Shown here one piece after another: positions 1 to 10,449 of a DNA stretch of 64,000 nucleotides. The stretch is taken from the NCBI GenBank assembly GCA_028284935.1, contig JANQQQ010000012.1:496001-560000 (forward strand). The letters are read 5' to 3'. The notes beneath the pieces were generated by a model that worked only from the letters and a program-made list of their open reading frames with translations, was not told where the DNA came from and made no database searches. The stretch's first letter is position 1; every line of letters starts with the position of its first letter. Position numbers and translations under genes: made by a program. Source of the stretch: Croceivirga sp. (GTDB lineage Bacteria > Bacteroidota > Bacteroidia > Flavobacteriales > Flavobacteriaceae).

Positions 1-2
1 AT

Positions 3-863
3 AATTTCGACGGGCTTTTTCCCACGTTAAATTTGAATTATGAGATTTCTGAAAAGGAAAGTTTCCAACTGGGTTACAATAGAAGGATCCGACGACCTCG
101 TTCCTTCTTTTTAAATCCCTTTCCTTCCAGGTCCAGTCCAACTAATTTATTTCAAGGGAACCCAAACTTAACTCCCAGTTTTTCCAATCAGATTGATCTG
201 GGGTATTTAAAACGATGGGAAAAACTGACTTTTAATGGCTCTATTTATTTTCAAAGGGCCACAGATGTTATTTCCTTCATCACAGAGGATACCGGCGAAG
301 ATACCTTTCTTGATGGAGAGCAGGTAAGTATTTTGCGCCGAACTCCTGTGAACCTTGCACGAAACGACCGCTACGGATTTGATTTTACTACCAATTATCG
401 ACCTACACGTAAATGGAACTTGAATGCCAATATCAACCTGTTCAATTTAATTACCCGTGGTGACTTTAATGGTCAAAATTTTGATGCGGAAAACCTTAGT
501 TGGTTTATTCGATTGAACAATAAAATTACCCTCCCTGGAAGTTTGGATTGGCAGACCAGAATCTTTTATCGCGGTCCTACTGAAAATGCGCAAACCCGAA
601 ACCAAGGTATTTTCTCCCTGGACCTAGCGTTCAGTAAGGACTTTTTTAAAGAGAAAGCTTCTCTGGCTTTGAATGTAAGTGATGTGTTTAACAGCAGACG
701 CCGTGTGAGCGAAACTGTCACACCATTCTTTCAGAGCGATAGCGAATTTCAATGGAGGGTCCGTAGCTTTAATTTGGCCTTTACCTATCGCTTTAACCAG
801 AAAAAGAAACGTGGTGGGGACAGACAACGCTATGATGATGGTGGGGAAGAATTTGGGACCTAA
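3..863 (+). CDS. Outer membrane beta-barrel (TonB-dependent receptor-like, OMP_b-brl_3 type), C-terminal part, truncated by window start
   Basis: Frame stays open to the window edge (…NFDGLFPTLNLNYEISEKESFQLGYNRRIRRPRSFFLNPFPS…); alternating aromatic/amphipathic strands and terminal 'WRVRSFNLAFTYRF'. Confidence 0.8.
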   Translation, partial: NFDGLFPTLNLNYEISEKESFQLGYNRRIRRPRSFFLNPFPSRSSPTNLFQGNPNLTPSFSNQIDLGYLKRWEKLTFNGSIYFQRATDVISFITEDTGEDTFLDGEQVSILRRTPVNLARNDRYGFDFTTNYRPTRKWNLNANINLFNLITRGDFNGQNFDAENLSWFIRLNNKITLPGSLDWQTRIFYRGPTENAQTRNQGIFSLDLAFSKDFFKEKASLALNVSDVFNSRRRVSETVTPFFQSDSEFQWRVRSFNLAFTYRFNQKKKRGGDRQRYDDGGEEFGT

Positions 864-867
864 AACT

Positions 868-896
868 AAAAAAGGAGCCATTCGGCTCCTTTTTTT
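868..896. terminator. Bidirectional intrinsic terminator
   Basis: AAAAAAGGAGCC-ATTC-GGCTCCTTTTTTT between convergent genes. Confidence 0.8.
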
Positions 897-1068
897 ATTC
901 TTCCAGCTCAGCTTTTCTTGCTTCGCGTTTTTCTTTCCACATTTCCATGAGATTTCCTCCCAACCAATAAGGCACTACAAAAGCTATCAAAAAAATCATC
1001 AGCCAAAAGCCTATCGTTAATATGGTTAAAAAGGCTAAAAATCCTAAGTATTGGTCAAATTCTACCAT
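895..1068 (-). CDS. Small membrane protein, 57 aa (below the ORF-track length cutoff)
   Basis: Minus-strand ATG at 1068, stop at 895: MVEFDQYLGFLAFLTILTIGFWLMIFLIAFVVPYWLGGNLMEMWKEKREARKAELEE; one or two TM segments plus a charged tail; stop abuts the terminator. Confidence 0.65.
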   Translation of the reverse strand: MVEFDQYLGFLAFLTILTIGFWLMIFLIAFVVPYWLGGNLMEMWKEKREARKAELEE

Positions 1069-1179
1069 GAATCTCTATTTGTTGCTACAAAGATACTCCC
1101 AAAAGCATCAAAATTGCAACTCCGTTTGAAAAAAGATAATTCCAAACATTTATCAGGAAATCAAAAGGCCTGCATAGTT

Positions 1180-1187
1180 TACCTTTG
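1180..1187 (+). promoter_or_regulatory. Candidate Bacteroidota -7 promoter box upstream of fumC
   Basis: TACCTTTG matches TAnnTTTG, 20 nt before the ATG at 1208. Confidence 0.45.
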
Positions 1188-1207
1188 TACTTCAAAATTT
1201 TACATCA

Positions 1208-2605
1208 ATGGATTTTAGGATCGAAAAAGATACCATGGGTGAGGTAAAAGTCCCTGCGGACAAATACTGGGGTGCCCAAACGGAACGTTCAAGAAATAAT
1301 TTTAAAATAGGTTCGCCTGCTTCCATGCCGATAGAAGTAATCCATGGATTTGCCTATTTAAAAAAAGCCGCTGCCCACACCAATCATGAATTAGGGGTAT
1401 TGCCCCAGGACAAAAGGGACTTGATATCCAAAGTGTGCGATGAAATTTTGGAAGGCAAGCACAACGACCAGTTTCCCTTGGTTATCTGGCAGACCGGCTC
1501 AGGTACCCAAAGCAATATGAATGTAAATGAGGTCATTGCCAACAGGGCCCATGAAATGGCAGGAAAGAAAATCGGCGAAGGGGAAAAAACCATTCAGCCC
1601 AATGATGATGTCAACAAATCACAATCCTCCAATGACACCTTCCCTACCGGAATGCATATTGCAGTTTACAAAAAGATTGTGGAAGTAACCTTACCCGGTG
1701 TACAGCAGTTGAGAAATACCCTTCAAAAAAAATCCGAAGATTTTAAGGAAGTAGTGAAGATTGGACGTACCCATTTAATGGATGCTACTCCAATGACCCT
1801 GGGTCAGGAATTCTCAGGGTATGTTTCCCAATTGGATCACGGTTTAAAAGCCTTAAAAAATACATTGCCCCATTTGGCAGAATTGGCGCTTGGTGGCACT
1901 GCTGTTGGAACTGGGTTGAACACGCCTCAAGGATATGATGTGCTGGTTGCCAAATATATTTCCGAATTCACGGGAATGCCTTTCGTAACCGCTGAAAATA
2001 AGTTTGAGGCGTTAGCAGCACATGACGCCATTGTGGAAAGCCATGGGGCATTGAAGCAGTTGGCCGTATCCTTGAATAAAATAGCTAACGATATTAGAAT
2101 GATGGCCTCTGGTCCACGATCAGGAATTGGTGAAATCATCATTCCTGCCAATGAACCGGGAAGTTCCATCATGCCAGGGAAAGTGAATCCAACACAATGC
2201 GAAGCAATGACCATGGTCTGTGCCCAGGTTATGGGGAATGACGTTGCCATTTCCGTAGGTGGAACGCAAGGTCATTATGAATTGAATGTGTTTAAACCGG
2301 TCATGGCGGCCAATATTTTACAATCGGCCCAATTGATTGGGGATGCCTGTGTGAGCTTTGATGTAAATTGTGCGGTAGGAATAGCACCCAATCACGAGAC
2401 CATCAAGACATTGCTCAACAATTCGTTAATGCTGGTCACTGCCTTAAACACCAAAATTGGCTATTATAAGGCCGCAGAGATTGCAAATACCGCCCATAAA
2501 AATGGGACTACGCTGCGTGAAGAGGCCATAAACTTAGGCTATGTCACTCCTGAAGAATATGACAAGTGGGTTAAGCCAGAGGATATGGTGGGAAGTCTAA
2601 AATAG
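1208..2605 (+). CDS. fumC: Class II fumarate hydratase
   Basis: Full-length 465 aa; signature [16 protein letters not shown], also [20 protein letters not shown]. Confidence 0.97.
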   Translation: MDFRIEKDTMGEVKVPADKYWGAQTERSRNNFKIGSPASMPIEVIHGFAYLKKAAAHTNHELGVLPQDKRDLISKVCDEILEGKHNDQFPLVIWQTGSGTQSNMNVNEVIANRAHEMAGKKIGEGEKTIQPNDDVNKSQSSNDTFPTGMHIAVYKKIVEVTLPGVQQLRNTLQKKSEDFKEVVKIGRTHLMDATPMTLGQEFSGYVSQLDHGLKALKNTLPHLAELALGGTAVGTGLNTPQGYDVLVAKYISEFTGMPFVTAENKFEALAAHDAIVESHGALKQLAVSLNKIANDIRMMASGPRSGIGEIIIPANEPGSSIMPGKVNPTQCEAMTMVCAQVMGNDVAISVGGTQGHYELNVFKPVMAANILQSAQLIGDACVSFDVNCAVGIAPNHETIKTLLNNSLMLVTALNTKIGYYKAAEIANTAHKNGTTLREEAINLGYVTPEEYDKWVKPEDMVGSLK

Positions 2606-2625
2606 ATTCAAAATGCTGTAAATAG

Positions 2626-2656
2626 AAAAGGGCATCCAAAACCGGATGCCCTTTTT
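2626..2656. terminator. Intrinsic terminator between fumC and the convergent ORF
   Basis: AAAAGGGCATCC-AAAACC-GGATGCCCTTTTT. Confidence 0.85.
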
Positions 2657-2679
2657 CATATATAGTGGATAGTGTTACC

Positions 2680-3567
2680 CTATTTTAAGGTGAACTTAGA
2701 AGTTCCCAACAACTTCAAACCATCATCATAAACGTTCACCATGTAGTTTCCTTTTTGGAAATCGCCCGCAGGTTTGTTAATATAATCGCAGACATCCAAA
2801 GAACTATTTTCGTAGTAGAAATTTGTTCCTTTTGTGTAGCTTACGGAAGCTCCGTCTTCATTGCTTGTGGTCATTCCTTCCCCAACCACATTACCTTGTG
2901 GATCCAAAACCTCAATAAAGAATTCCCTATCACCTGCTTGGGCAATGGCATTATCAGCAACGGTAAAGCATACCTTGAATTTGTCGGTAGATTTTGCCCT
3001 TTGTGTTGAAACCAATCTTCCGCTGTTTCTTTCCTTTACCGCATCAATCTTGAACTCAGAAAGGTTAAGTGCGGAACCTCTTTCAACAGCATCGGCCAAC
3101 TGGGTGTTCTGAACGACCAATGAATCGTTGAAAACGGTTTGTTTCTCCAACTCCACGAACGTACTATCACGTTGCATCGCCAAGAGGGTGTTTGAAGTGG
3201 TCAAAGAATCAACCTGCTTCAACAATTCTTCACGTTCTGCCTTTAGCTGGCTTACTTGCCTTCTATATCTGGACAAAGAGGCAATATCAGCTTTCATAGT
3301 GGAAACTGAATCAATATATTTTGCAATTCTGTCACGTGCAGCAACCAATTCTTCGTTGGTAGCATTACTTTCTAAAATAGCCTTGTCATATTCCGACTTA
3401 AGACTATTCAAATCCTCAACGACCAAATCCTTTTCTTGCTTTAAGGCATTTGTTGTCTTTTTCTTGTCTTGATAAAGACTCACAGTATAAATAATTGTTC
3501 CAAGGAGAATAACACCTAACAACCCAGCAATTACTTTTAAACTGTTGTTACTTTTAGTTTCTGTCAT
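2680..3567 (-). CDS. Membrane-anchored coiled-coil protein of unknown function
   Basis: N-terminal TM (VIAGLLGVILLGTIIYTVSLY), long heptad-rich coiled coil, C-terminal beta-rich domain (DREFFIEVLDPQGNVVGEG). Confidence 0.7.
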   Translation of the reverse strand: MTETKSNNSLKVIAGLLGVILLGTIIYTVSLYQDKKKTTNALKQEKDLVVEDLNSLKSEYDKAILESNATNEELVAARDRIAKYIDSVSTMKADIASLSRYRRQVSQLKAEREELLKQVDSLTTSNTLLAMQRDSTFVELEKQTVFNDSLVVQNTQLADAVERGSALNLSEFKIDAVKERNSGRLVSTQRAKSTDKFKVCFTVADNAIAQAGDREFFIEVLDPQGNVVGEGMTTSNEDGASVSYTKGTNFYYENSSLDVCDYINKPAGDFQKGNYMVNVYDDGLKLLGTSKFTLK

Positions 3568-3716
3568 GATATTAGTTTTTACTTTCTACAAATAAAATTT
3601 GCTAGCGTCTGGTTTATATACGTCAACGGATTTCTTTTAGACGTTTTACGGATGACAAAATGTTAAAGTCAAACTACAACCCCAATGTTTACCTAGCTTT
3701 AGCGAAAACATTTTTT

Positions 3717-4496
3717 ATGAAATTTTTTAATTTCCTTCTCCCGATATCGATTTGTTTGAGCCTGACCTCCTGTGGACATGGAAAAAGGGAAACTCAAATT
3801 TCGAAAGGTTTTAAAGCGGTATCCCAAAAGGAAAAGACATTCAAAGTTATTCCCATTCAACACGCCACTATGATATTGGAATGGAACGGCATCATTGTCT
3901 ATGTTGATCCAGTTGGAGGGAAAAGGGCATTTGAAGATCAACAACCAGCAGATCTCATACTAATAACGGATATCCACAGCAATCATTTTAGTTTGAAGAC
4001 CTTACTGCAATTAAATACTGCAAAAGCCAAGATTATGATTCCTCAAGTAGTGGCCGATAGCATTCCATCGGCGTTTACGCCCCAATTGGATGTATTGGGT
4101 CACGGCGAAAAAAAAGAACGATTTGGTATTACTGTAGAGGCCATCCCCATGCACAATATTAAGAAAGAGGTACTAAAGTCCCATGAAAAGGGTCTTGGGA
4201 ATGGCTATGTTTTGGAATTGGAAGGGGAACGCATTTATATTTCGGGAGAAACCAAGTACATCCCTGAAACGAGCACCTTGGAGGATATTGATAAAGCCTT
4301 CGTATGTTTGAATCTGTCAAATAACAGGACCATTGAACGTGCTGCGGATGCTGTGTTGAAATTTCAACCCAAACAAGTATATCCCTATAATTATCACAAT
4401 AGCGAAGGTTTCAGTGATATGCAAAAATTTAAAGCCCTTGTCAATCAAGCCAACAATAAAATTGATGTAAAACTTTTGGACTGGTATAAACAATAA
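3717..4496 (+). CDS. MBL-fold metallohydrolase-like lipoprotein (UlaG-like)
   Basis: Lipobox-like LSLTSCG after the ATG at 3717; 'HATMILEWNGIIVYVDPVGG…DLILITDIHSNHFS' resembles the UlaG-like beta-lactamase fold. Confidence 0.8.
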   Translation: MKFFNFLLPISICLSLTSCGHGKRETQISKGFKAVSQKEKTFKVIPIQHATMILEWNGIIVYVDPVGGKRAFEDQQPADLILITDIHSNHFSLKTLLQLNTAKAKIMIPQVVADSIPSAFTPQLDVLGHGEKKERFGITVEAIPMHNIKKEVLKSHEKGLGNGYVLELEGERIYISGETKYIPETSTLEDIDKAFVCLNLSNNRTIERAADAVLKFQPKQVYPYNYHNSEGFSDMQKFKALVNQANNKIDVKLLDWYKQ

Positions 4497-6188
4497 TTAT
4501 CGGACCAATTTCTTGTACTTGATACGTTTGGGTATACTATCCGCACCCAAACGTTTCTTTTTGTTTTCTTCATAGTCAGAGAATGAGCCTTCAAAGAAAT
4601 AGACTTGTGAGTCGCCCTCAAAAGCTAAAATATGGGTACAGATCCTATCCAGAAACCAACGGTCGTGCGAAATGATTACGGCGCAACCGGCAAAATTCTC
4701 CAACCCCTCTTCAAGGGCACGTAATGTATTTACGTCCAAATCATTTGTTGGCTCATCCAAAAGCAACACATTGCCTTCTTCCTTCAAGGTCATGGCCAAA
4801 TGTAATCGGTTACGCTCCCCGCCGGAAAGCATGTTCACCTTTTTGTTCTGCTCGCTACCCGAGAAATTAAATCGGCTAAGGTACGCCCTAGAGTTCACCT
4901 GCTTGCCTCCCATCATCACCAATTCCTGTCCATCACTAAAGTTTTCCCAAATGGATTTTTCGGGATCGATATTCGAATGGGATTGGTCCACATAGGCTAG
5001 TCTTGCCGTATCGCCAACTTCAAAAACTCCCTTATCTGGGGTTTCTTCCCCCATTATCATTCGGAAGATAGTGGTCTTACCTGCTCCGTTGGGACCAATA
5101 ATTCCAACGATACCAGCCTGGGGTAAATTAAAGTTCAAATCTTCATATAACAACTTATCCCCATAGCCTTTGCTCACTCCCTTAGCTTCGATGACATTTG
5201 TCCCCAATCTCGGACCATTGGGAATATAAATCTCCAATTTCTCTTCCAACTGTTTCTGGTCTTGACTGGCCAGCTTATCATAACTCTTTAAGCGGGCCTT
5301 CTGCTTGGCCTGACGGCCTTTGGCCCCTTGGCGCACCCATTCCAACTCCCGCTCCAAGGTCTTTTGACGTTTGGAAGCCTGTTTGCTCTCCTGTGCCAAG
5401 CGTTTGGCCTTTTGGTCCAACCAACCTGAATAATTCCCTTTCCACGGAATGCCTTCCCCCCTATCCAATTCCAATATCCATCCAGCTACATTGTCCAAAA
5501 AATAACGATCGTGTGTCACAGCGATTACGGTGCCTTTGTATTGCGCCAAATGGTGTTCCAACCAATGCACGGATTCCGCATCCAAATGGTTGGTGGGCTC
5601 ATCCAAAAGCAAAACATCAGGTTCTTTAAGCAACAATCTACAAAGCGCCACTCTCCTGCGCTCACCCCCGGATAGCACTTCTATTTTCTTATCGGCCTCA
5701 GGGGTTCGTAATGCATCCATGGCTATCTCCAGCTTGGTATCCAACTCCCACGCCCCACTGGCATCGATCTTATCTTGAAGTTCCGCTTGCTTGTCCATCA
5801 ATTTCTGCATCTTGTCAGCATCCTCATAGATTTCTGGAAGTGCAAACATATCATTGATTTTGTTGTATTCCTCCAGCACGGCAACGGTTTCAGCTACCCC
5901 TTCCTTGACCACTTCGAGAACCGTTTTATTGGAATCCAACTGAGGTTCCTGCTCCAAGTAACCCACTGAATATCCCGGGGAAAAAACAACATCGCCTTGA
6001 TAATTCTTGTCAACTCCAGCTATAATTTTTAATAAGGTGGATTTCCCAGAACCATTTAAGCCGAGTATGCCTATTTTGGCACCATAGAAAAAACTTAAAT
6101 AAATATTTTTGAGTACTGGTGTGTTGGCATTCTTGTAGGTCTTGGTAACCCCTGCCATGGAAAAAATGACCTTTTTATCGTCCGACAT
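4497..6188 (-). CDS. ettA: Energy-dependent translational throttle protein EttA (ABC-F ATPase)
   Basis: Two ABC cassettes (GLNGSGKST, LSGGERRRVALCRLLL; GPNGAGKTT, LSGGERNRLHLAMTL) with ABC-F linker. Confidence 0.95.
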   Translation of the reverse strand: MSDDKKVIFSMAGVTKTYKNANTPVLKNIYLSFFYGAKIGILGLNGSGKSTLLKIIAGVDKNYQGDVVFSPGYSVGYLEQEPQLDSNKTVLEVVKEGVAETVAVLEEYNKINDMFALPEIYEDADKMQKLMDKQAELQDKIDASGAWELDTKLEIAMDALRTPEADKKIEVLSGGERRRVALCRLLLKEPDVLLLDEPTNHLDAESVHWLEHHLAQYKGTVIAVTHDRYFLDNVAGWILELDRGEGIPWKGNYSGWLDQKAKRLAQESKQASKRQKTLERELEWVRQGAKGRQAKQKARLKSYDKLASQDQKQLEEKLEIYIPNGPRLGTNVIEAKGVSKGYGDKLLYEDLNFNLPQAGIVGIIGPNGAGKTTIFRMIMGEETPDKGVFEVGDTARLAYVDQSHSNIDPEKSIWENFSDGQELVMMGGKQVNSRAYLSRFNFSGSEQNKKVNMLSGGERNRLHLAMTLKEEGNVLLLDEPTNDLDVNTLRALEEGLENFAGCAVIISHDRWFLDRICTHILAFEGDSQVYFFEGSFSDYEENKKKRLGADSIPKRIKYKKLVR

Positions 6189-6341
6189 GTTTTTGTTAAT
6201 GGTTAATAGTTAATGGAAATTATAAATAAGAAGAAAAATAAATGAACCTATAGCTTAGACCTCTACCTGTTGATGCTCTTGCTTTTCATACAAAATCTAG
6301 ATTAACACGTTTAACTCTTAACCCTAGACTTGAAACTTTAA

Positions 6342-6524
6342 TCAGACCCTACCTTTTAGGGCGTTGAAAACCCAGGCTACCGCGAAGAAACCGATACCCA
6401 CCGCGCCAAATCCGTATCCAGCCACTTCATCATATTTAAATGCCCCAAGGGCAATCATTCCCAAGCCCACTACAATCATGATAATGGTTGCGTAAGCCAG
6501 TACGGTATTCTTGTTCATCGGCAT
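6342..6524 (-). CDS. Small membrane protein, resembles the flavobacterial CAL67264 family
   Basis: 60 aa, two TM helices: MPMNKNTVLAYATIIMIVVGLGMIALGAFKYDEVAGYGFGAVGIGFFAVAWVFNALKGRV. Confidence 0.7.
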   Translation of the reverse strand: MPMNKNTVLAYATIIMIVVGLGMIALGAFKYDEVAGYGFGAVGIGFFAVAWVFNALKGRV

Positions 6525-6580
6525 AGTTCTAAATTTTGTAGAATTTCAAATATCGTAAAAATTACGAATCCACTCATTAA

Positions 6581-7561
6581 CTAGGCCTCAAAAGGAAACC
6601 TGATTCCCGTAATCGTTCGAATTTCATCCAATAGGGAGATAAGATTTTTACTATCAACGTGGGACCAGAGACCACTTTCCAATGTATTCCCTCTTATACA
6701 ATCCATTACCTCAATAATTTCATAGTAATATCCCCTACCTATTATAGGCAATTCAAACGATTGTTGATTTCCATCAATATCCAAGGTATAGCCTCTACTT
6801 TCATGAAAACGGGGGGCCAAGGTGACATTACATTTCCTACCAGCAATTTCTGCACTCATTCTCGAATTGTGGGTGAAACTACTATTCAAAATGGCCTGGG
6901 CCTTGGGATATTTAAAAATTATGGAAGTCTGTATTTCCGTACCATGCTCATTAAAACTGGAAGACGCCTTAATTTCATCTGGCATCCCAAGGAAAATATA
7001 GGATAAGAACACGGGATAGATGCCAATATCCAGTAAGGTACCCCCTGCCAAATCCAAATTGAAAAGTCGGGATTCCTTTGGTCTATCCATGGCATAAAAG
7101 GCAAAATCTGCATTTACATAGGTAAGTTCCCCCAACGCACCTTGGTCCAAAAGGTCCTTGACTTTTCGAATTGTTGGGTTAAAACGTGACCAAAGGGCTT
7201 CCATGAGGAACACTTTGTTTTTGCTTGCGGTTTTAATCATCTCGTCCACTTCAGCTGAGTTGACCCCTAGGGGTTTTTCACATAAAACATGCTTACCGTG
7301 CTCCATGGCTTGAATAGCCAAATCTTTATGGAATACGTGCGGTGTGGCGATATAAACAACCTCAACCATCTCACTTTCAAAAAGTTCATTATAATTGTCA
7401 AACACCTTAGCAATGTCATACTCCTCAGCAAAACTCATTGCCCTTTGCATATTTCTAGAAGCCACTGCAACTAGCCGGGCGTTTTCAACCAGCTTTAAAT
7501 CGTTCGCAAAACTGCGTGCTATTTTTCCGGGACCAAGTATCCCCCATCGTATAGGTTCCAT
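6581..7561 (-). CDS. Gfo/Idh/MocA family oxidoreductase
   Basis: Rossmann WGILGPGKIARSFANDL, motif EKPLGVN; start at the inner Met MEPIRWG. Confidence 0.9.
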   Translation of the reverse strand: MEPIRWGILGPGKIARSFANDLKLVENARLVAVASRNMQRAMSFAEEYDIAKVFDNYNELFESEMVEVVYIATPHVFHKDLAIQAMEHGKHVLCEKPLGVNSAEVDEMIKTASKNKVFLMEALWSRFNPTIRKVKDLLDQGALGELTYVNADFAFYAMDRPKESRLFNLDLAGGTLLDIGIYPVFLSYIFLGMPDEIKASSSFNEHGTEIQTSIIFKYPKAQAILNSSFTHNSRMSAEIAGRKCNVTLAPRFHESRGYTLDIDGNQQSFELPIIGRGYYYEIIEVMDCIRGNTLESGLWSHVDSKNLISLLDEIRTITGIRFPFEA

Positions 7562-7602
7562 AAGACTAAAAGTAATCATTTATACTGCTTATCTTTAACA
7601 AA

Positions 7603-9249
7603 ATGATGAAAGGAAAACGAATGGATATCAACTTCAACAAAAATGAGGACCACAATAAACTGATGCTCTCCGAGCTTCGTAGAAAACTTGCTGAAGTCAA
7701 GCTCGGCGGGGGAGAAAAACGAATTGAAAAACATCATGCGAAAGGAAAAATGACCGCAAGGGAACGCATCGCTTATTTATTGGACAACGACGAAGATTCC
7801 ACTGAAATTGGTGCCTTTGCCGGTGAAGGGATGTATACGGAACATGGAGGGTGTCCCTCAGCGGGTGTTGTGGTGAAAATTGGGCATGTACTGGGAAAAC
7901 AATGCGTGGTGGTCGCCAACGATGCCACAGTCAAAGCGGGAGCTTGGTTTCCAATTACCGGTAAAAAGAATCTGCGCGCACAGGAGATTTCCATGGAAAA
8001 CAGACTGCCCATTATATATTTGGTGGACAGTGCAGGAGTCTATCTACCTATGCAGGATGAAATATTTCCGGATAAAGAACACTTTGGCCGCATTTTTAGA
8101 AACAATGCCGTTATGAGCAGTATGGGAATAACCCAAATCTCCGCAGTGATGGGAAGCTGTGTTGCTGGGGGGGCCTATTTGCCCATCATGAGCGATGAAG
8201 CCCTTATCGTTGATAAGACAGGAAGCATTTTTTTGGCAGGTAGTTATTTGGTCAAGGCCGCTATTGGGGAAAGTATTGATAATGAAACCCTGGGGGGGGC
8301 AACTACCCATTGTGAAATCAGTGGGGTTACCGATTACAAAGCCAAAGATGATAGGGATGCCCTGGATACCATAAAGAAAATTGTAGGTAAAATAGGGGAC
8401 TTTGAGAAAGCCGGGTACAGTCGAATTGAATCCAAATCCCCTAAAGAAAGTCCAGAAGAACTCTTTGGTATTTTGCCAAAGTCACGTGCCGACCAGTACG
8501 ATATGTTGGAAATCATAAAGCGATTGGTAGACGATTCCGAATTTGAACAGTATAAAGAAGGATACGGAAAAACACTATTAACGGGGTATGCGAGAATTGA
8601 TGGGTGGGCCGTTGGAATTGTTGCCAACCAAAGAAAAGTGGTCAAAAGCGGCAAGGGCGAAATGCAATTTGGTGGGGTCATTTATTCTGACTCTGCGGAT
8701 AAAGCCACCCGTTTTATCTCCAACTGCAACCAAAAGAAGATTCCGTTGGTTTTTTTACAGGATGTCACAGGTTTTATGGTAGGAAGCAAAAGTGAACATG
8801 GAGGCATCATTAAAGATGGGGCCAAAATGGTGAATGCGGTGAGCAATTCGGTGGTGCCCAAGTTTACCATTGTCATTGGCAATAGCTATGGGGCGGGTAA
8901 TTACGCCATGTGCGGCAAGGCCTATGACCCTAGACTGATGGTTGCCTGGCCCAGTGCTGAACTTGCTGTAATGAGCGGGAATTCCGCTGCTAAGGTTTTA
9001 CTGCAAATTGAAAAAGCGGCTTTGGAGAAAAAAGGGGAGGCCTTTGATGAAGCAAAGGAGAAGGCCCTCTTTGATAAAATCAAGAGCAGATACGATAATC
9101 AAGTATCCCCTTATTATGCCGCAGCACGACTCTGGACCGATGCCATAATTGATCCCCGTGATACTCGAAAATGGATTTCAATGGGAATCGAAGCTGCCAA
9201 TCATGCACCTATAGAAAAACCTTTTAATTTAGGGGTTTTGCAGGTGTAA
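7603..9249 (+). CDS. Acyl-CoA carboxylase carboxyltransferase (beta) subunit, methylcrotonyl-/propionyl-CoA carboxylase type
   Basis: 548 aa carboxyltransferase; GSCVAGGAYLPIMSDEALIV, NSYGAGNYAMCGKAYDPRLMVAWPSAELAVM. Confidence 0.93.
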   Translation: MMKGKRMDINFNKNEDHNKLMLSELRRKLAEVKLGGGEKRIEKHHAKGKMTARERIAYLLDNDEDSTEIGAFAGEGMYTEHGGCPSAGVVVKIGHVLGKQCVVVANDATVKAGAWFPITGKKNLRAQEISMENRLPIIYLVDSAGVYLPMQDEIFPDKEHFGRIFRNNAVMSSMGITQISAVMGSCVAGGAYLPIMSDEALIVDKTGSIFLAGSYLVKAAIGESIDNETLGGATTHCEISGVTDYKAKDDRDALDTIKKIVGKIGDFEKAGYSRIESKSPKESPEELFGILPKSRADQYDMLEIIKRLVDDSEFEQYKEGYGKTLLTGYARIDGWAVGIVANQRKVVKSGKGEMQFGGVIYSDSADKATRFISNCNQKKIPLVFLQDVTGFMVGSKSEHGGIIKDGAKMVNAVSNSVVPKFTIVIGNSYGAGNYAMCGKAYDPRLMVAWPSAELAVMSGNSAAKVLLQIEKAALEKKGEAFDEAKEKALFDKIKSRYDNQVSPYYAAARLWTDAIIDPRDTRKWISMGIEAANHAPIEKPFNLGVLQV

Positions 9250-10449
9250 TTAGTTCTCCCCTCTCATAACAATATTGGCTGTGGGATTTTTGCCTACGGT
9301 AAGCACTGTTATCTTATAACCTTCCTTTTCGAAGTATACCTTATCCTTGTTTTTAGCAGCAATGGTATAGCGACCCTTATTATCTGTTTTGACGCGCTCT
9401 CCCGTTCTCTGATTGGTGACTTCCACGCCATCGATCATTTTGCCTTTACTTAAGGCAAAACCTGAAATGGTGCGTGCCTTTTTCTTTTTACGGGTCTCCT
9501 TTTTTTCATACCGATCCACCAATTTCTCGGATACCAAAACCGAAGTTTTCAAGTAATAGGCCATATTTTCATTGGCTATTCTTTCCCATTTGTCCTGACT
9601 TGCATAACGCCTATATGTTCCAAAACCATTGGGTGTTGCTGCCAATGCCAAACCAGGTTGTGAGTCCCCATAAATTTCAACAAGCTCCAAGGAAATAATA
9701 AACTTATCTTCCACAACAATATTATATGGGTCTAAGTCTACGGTAATACGTTGTTTTCCCCTCCCACTAATCATACAAAAAATACTCCTGCCGGAATTAT
9801 TTAGATTAGTGCCGGGGTGCCGTTGCTTGCCCCCATTATCATTGTAAATATTGACCCTTAACAACAGGCTGTCAGATAAATTTTCAACAACTTGGAACTG
9901 TAACTCATGTAATTTTCTCAAACCATCGATAGCATCTATTCGTGTAGCGAGTTCAGCTCCCAAGGCCGTATTGCCCTTCCAATAACCATAAAGTTTCATC
10001 CCATTATTCCGATACCCAATATTGTCCGAAATAAACTCTTGCCCATCGTTGTAGACTTCAACCTCCATTAATTCTACTTCCTTAGGGTTCATTTGGACCA
10101 CAAAATACTTGTTGAATAAACTGGAAGATGAGTTGTATTCCATTTGTTTCGTTTCATAACCCAAAGAAGAAAGTTGAAGTATGGCATCATCATCAATCCT
10201 TTGAGGATTAAATTCCAACATGAATTCCCCATCCTCATTACTCACTGTACCGATTCCTAATTTGAGAAAACCGATATTGACAAAAGGTATGCCTTCTTCA
10301 GTGATAGCGTTAACCACCCTACCAGATATCGATTGTTGGGCAAATAAGGTATGAACAAAGAGCGTCAAAACTAAAGTCAATAGTCCACTCCTACTATCAA
10401 ATACCTTGGTTGACCCAAAAATCATGGTACTGTTTTGTGTTTTTTCCAC
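9250..10449 (-). CDS. Secreted protein with N- and C-terminal CarboxypepD_reg-like domains
   Basis: Signal-like N-terminus; QQSISGRVVNAITEEGIPFVNIGFLKLGIGTVSNEDGEFML; C-terminal KMIDGVEVTNQRTGERVKTDNKGRYTIAAKNKDKVYFEKEGYK. Confidence 0.75.
   Translation of the reverse strand: MEKTQNSTMIFGSTKVFDSRSGLLTLVLTLFVHTLFAQQSISGRVVNAITEEGIPFVNIGFLKLGIGTVSNEDGEFMLEFNPQRIDDDAILQLSSLGYETKQMEYNSSSSLFNKYFVVQMNPKEVELMEVEVYNDGQEFISDNIGYRNNGMKLYGYWKGNTALGAELATRIDAIDGLRKLHELQFQVVENLSDSLLLRVNIYNDNGGKQRHPGTNLNNSGRSIFCMISGRGKQRITVDLDPYNIVVEDKFIISLELVEIYGDSQPGLALAATPNGFGTYRRYASQDKWERIANENMAYYLKTSVLVSEKLVDRYEKKETRKKKKARTISGFALSKGKMIDGVEVTNQRTGERVKTDNKGRYTIAAKNKDKVYFEKEGYKITVLTVGKNPTANIVMRGEN

Noticed and set aside
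811-1020. 69-aa plus-strand ORF after the barrel gene
   Set aside because: Runs through a strong terminator and is antisense to the more convincing 57-aa membrane protein.
5198-5629. 143-aa plus-strand ORF
   Set aside because: Fully antisense to ettA; composition looks like a shadow ORF with no domain signal.
6189-6341. Short TTAATG(G)TTAATAG repeat-like stretch upstream of ettA
   Set aside because: Too short and AT-rich to call a regulatory repeat.
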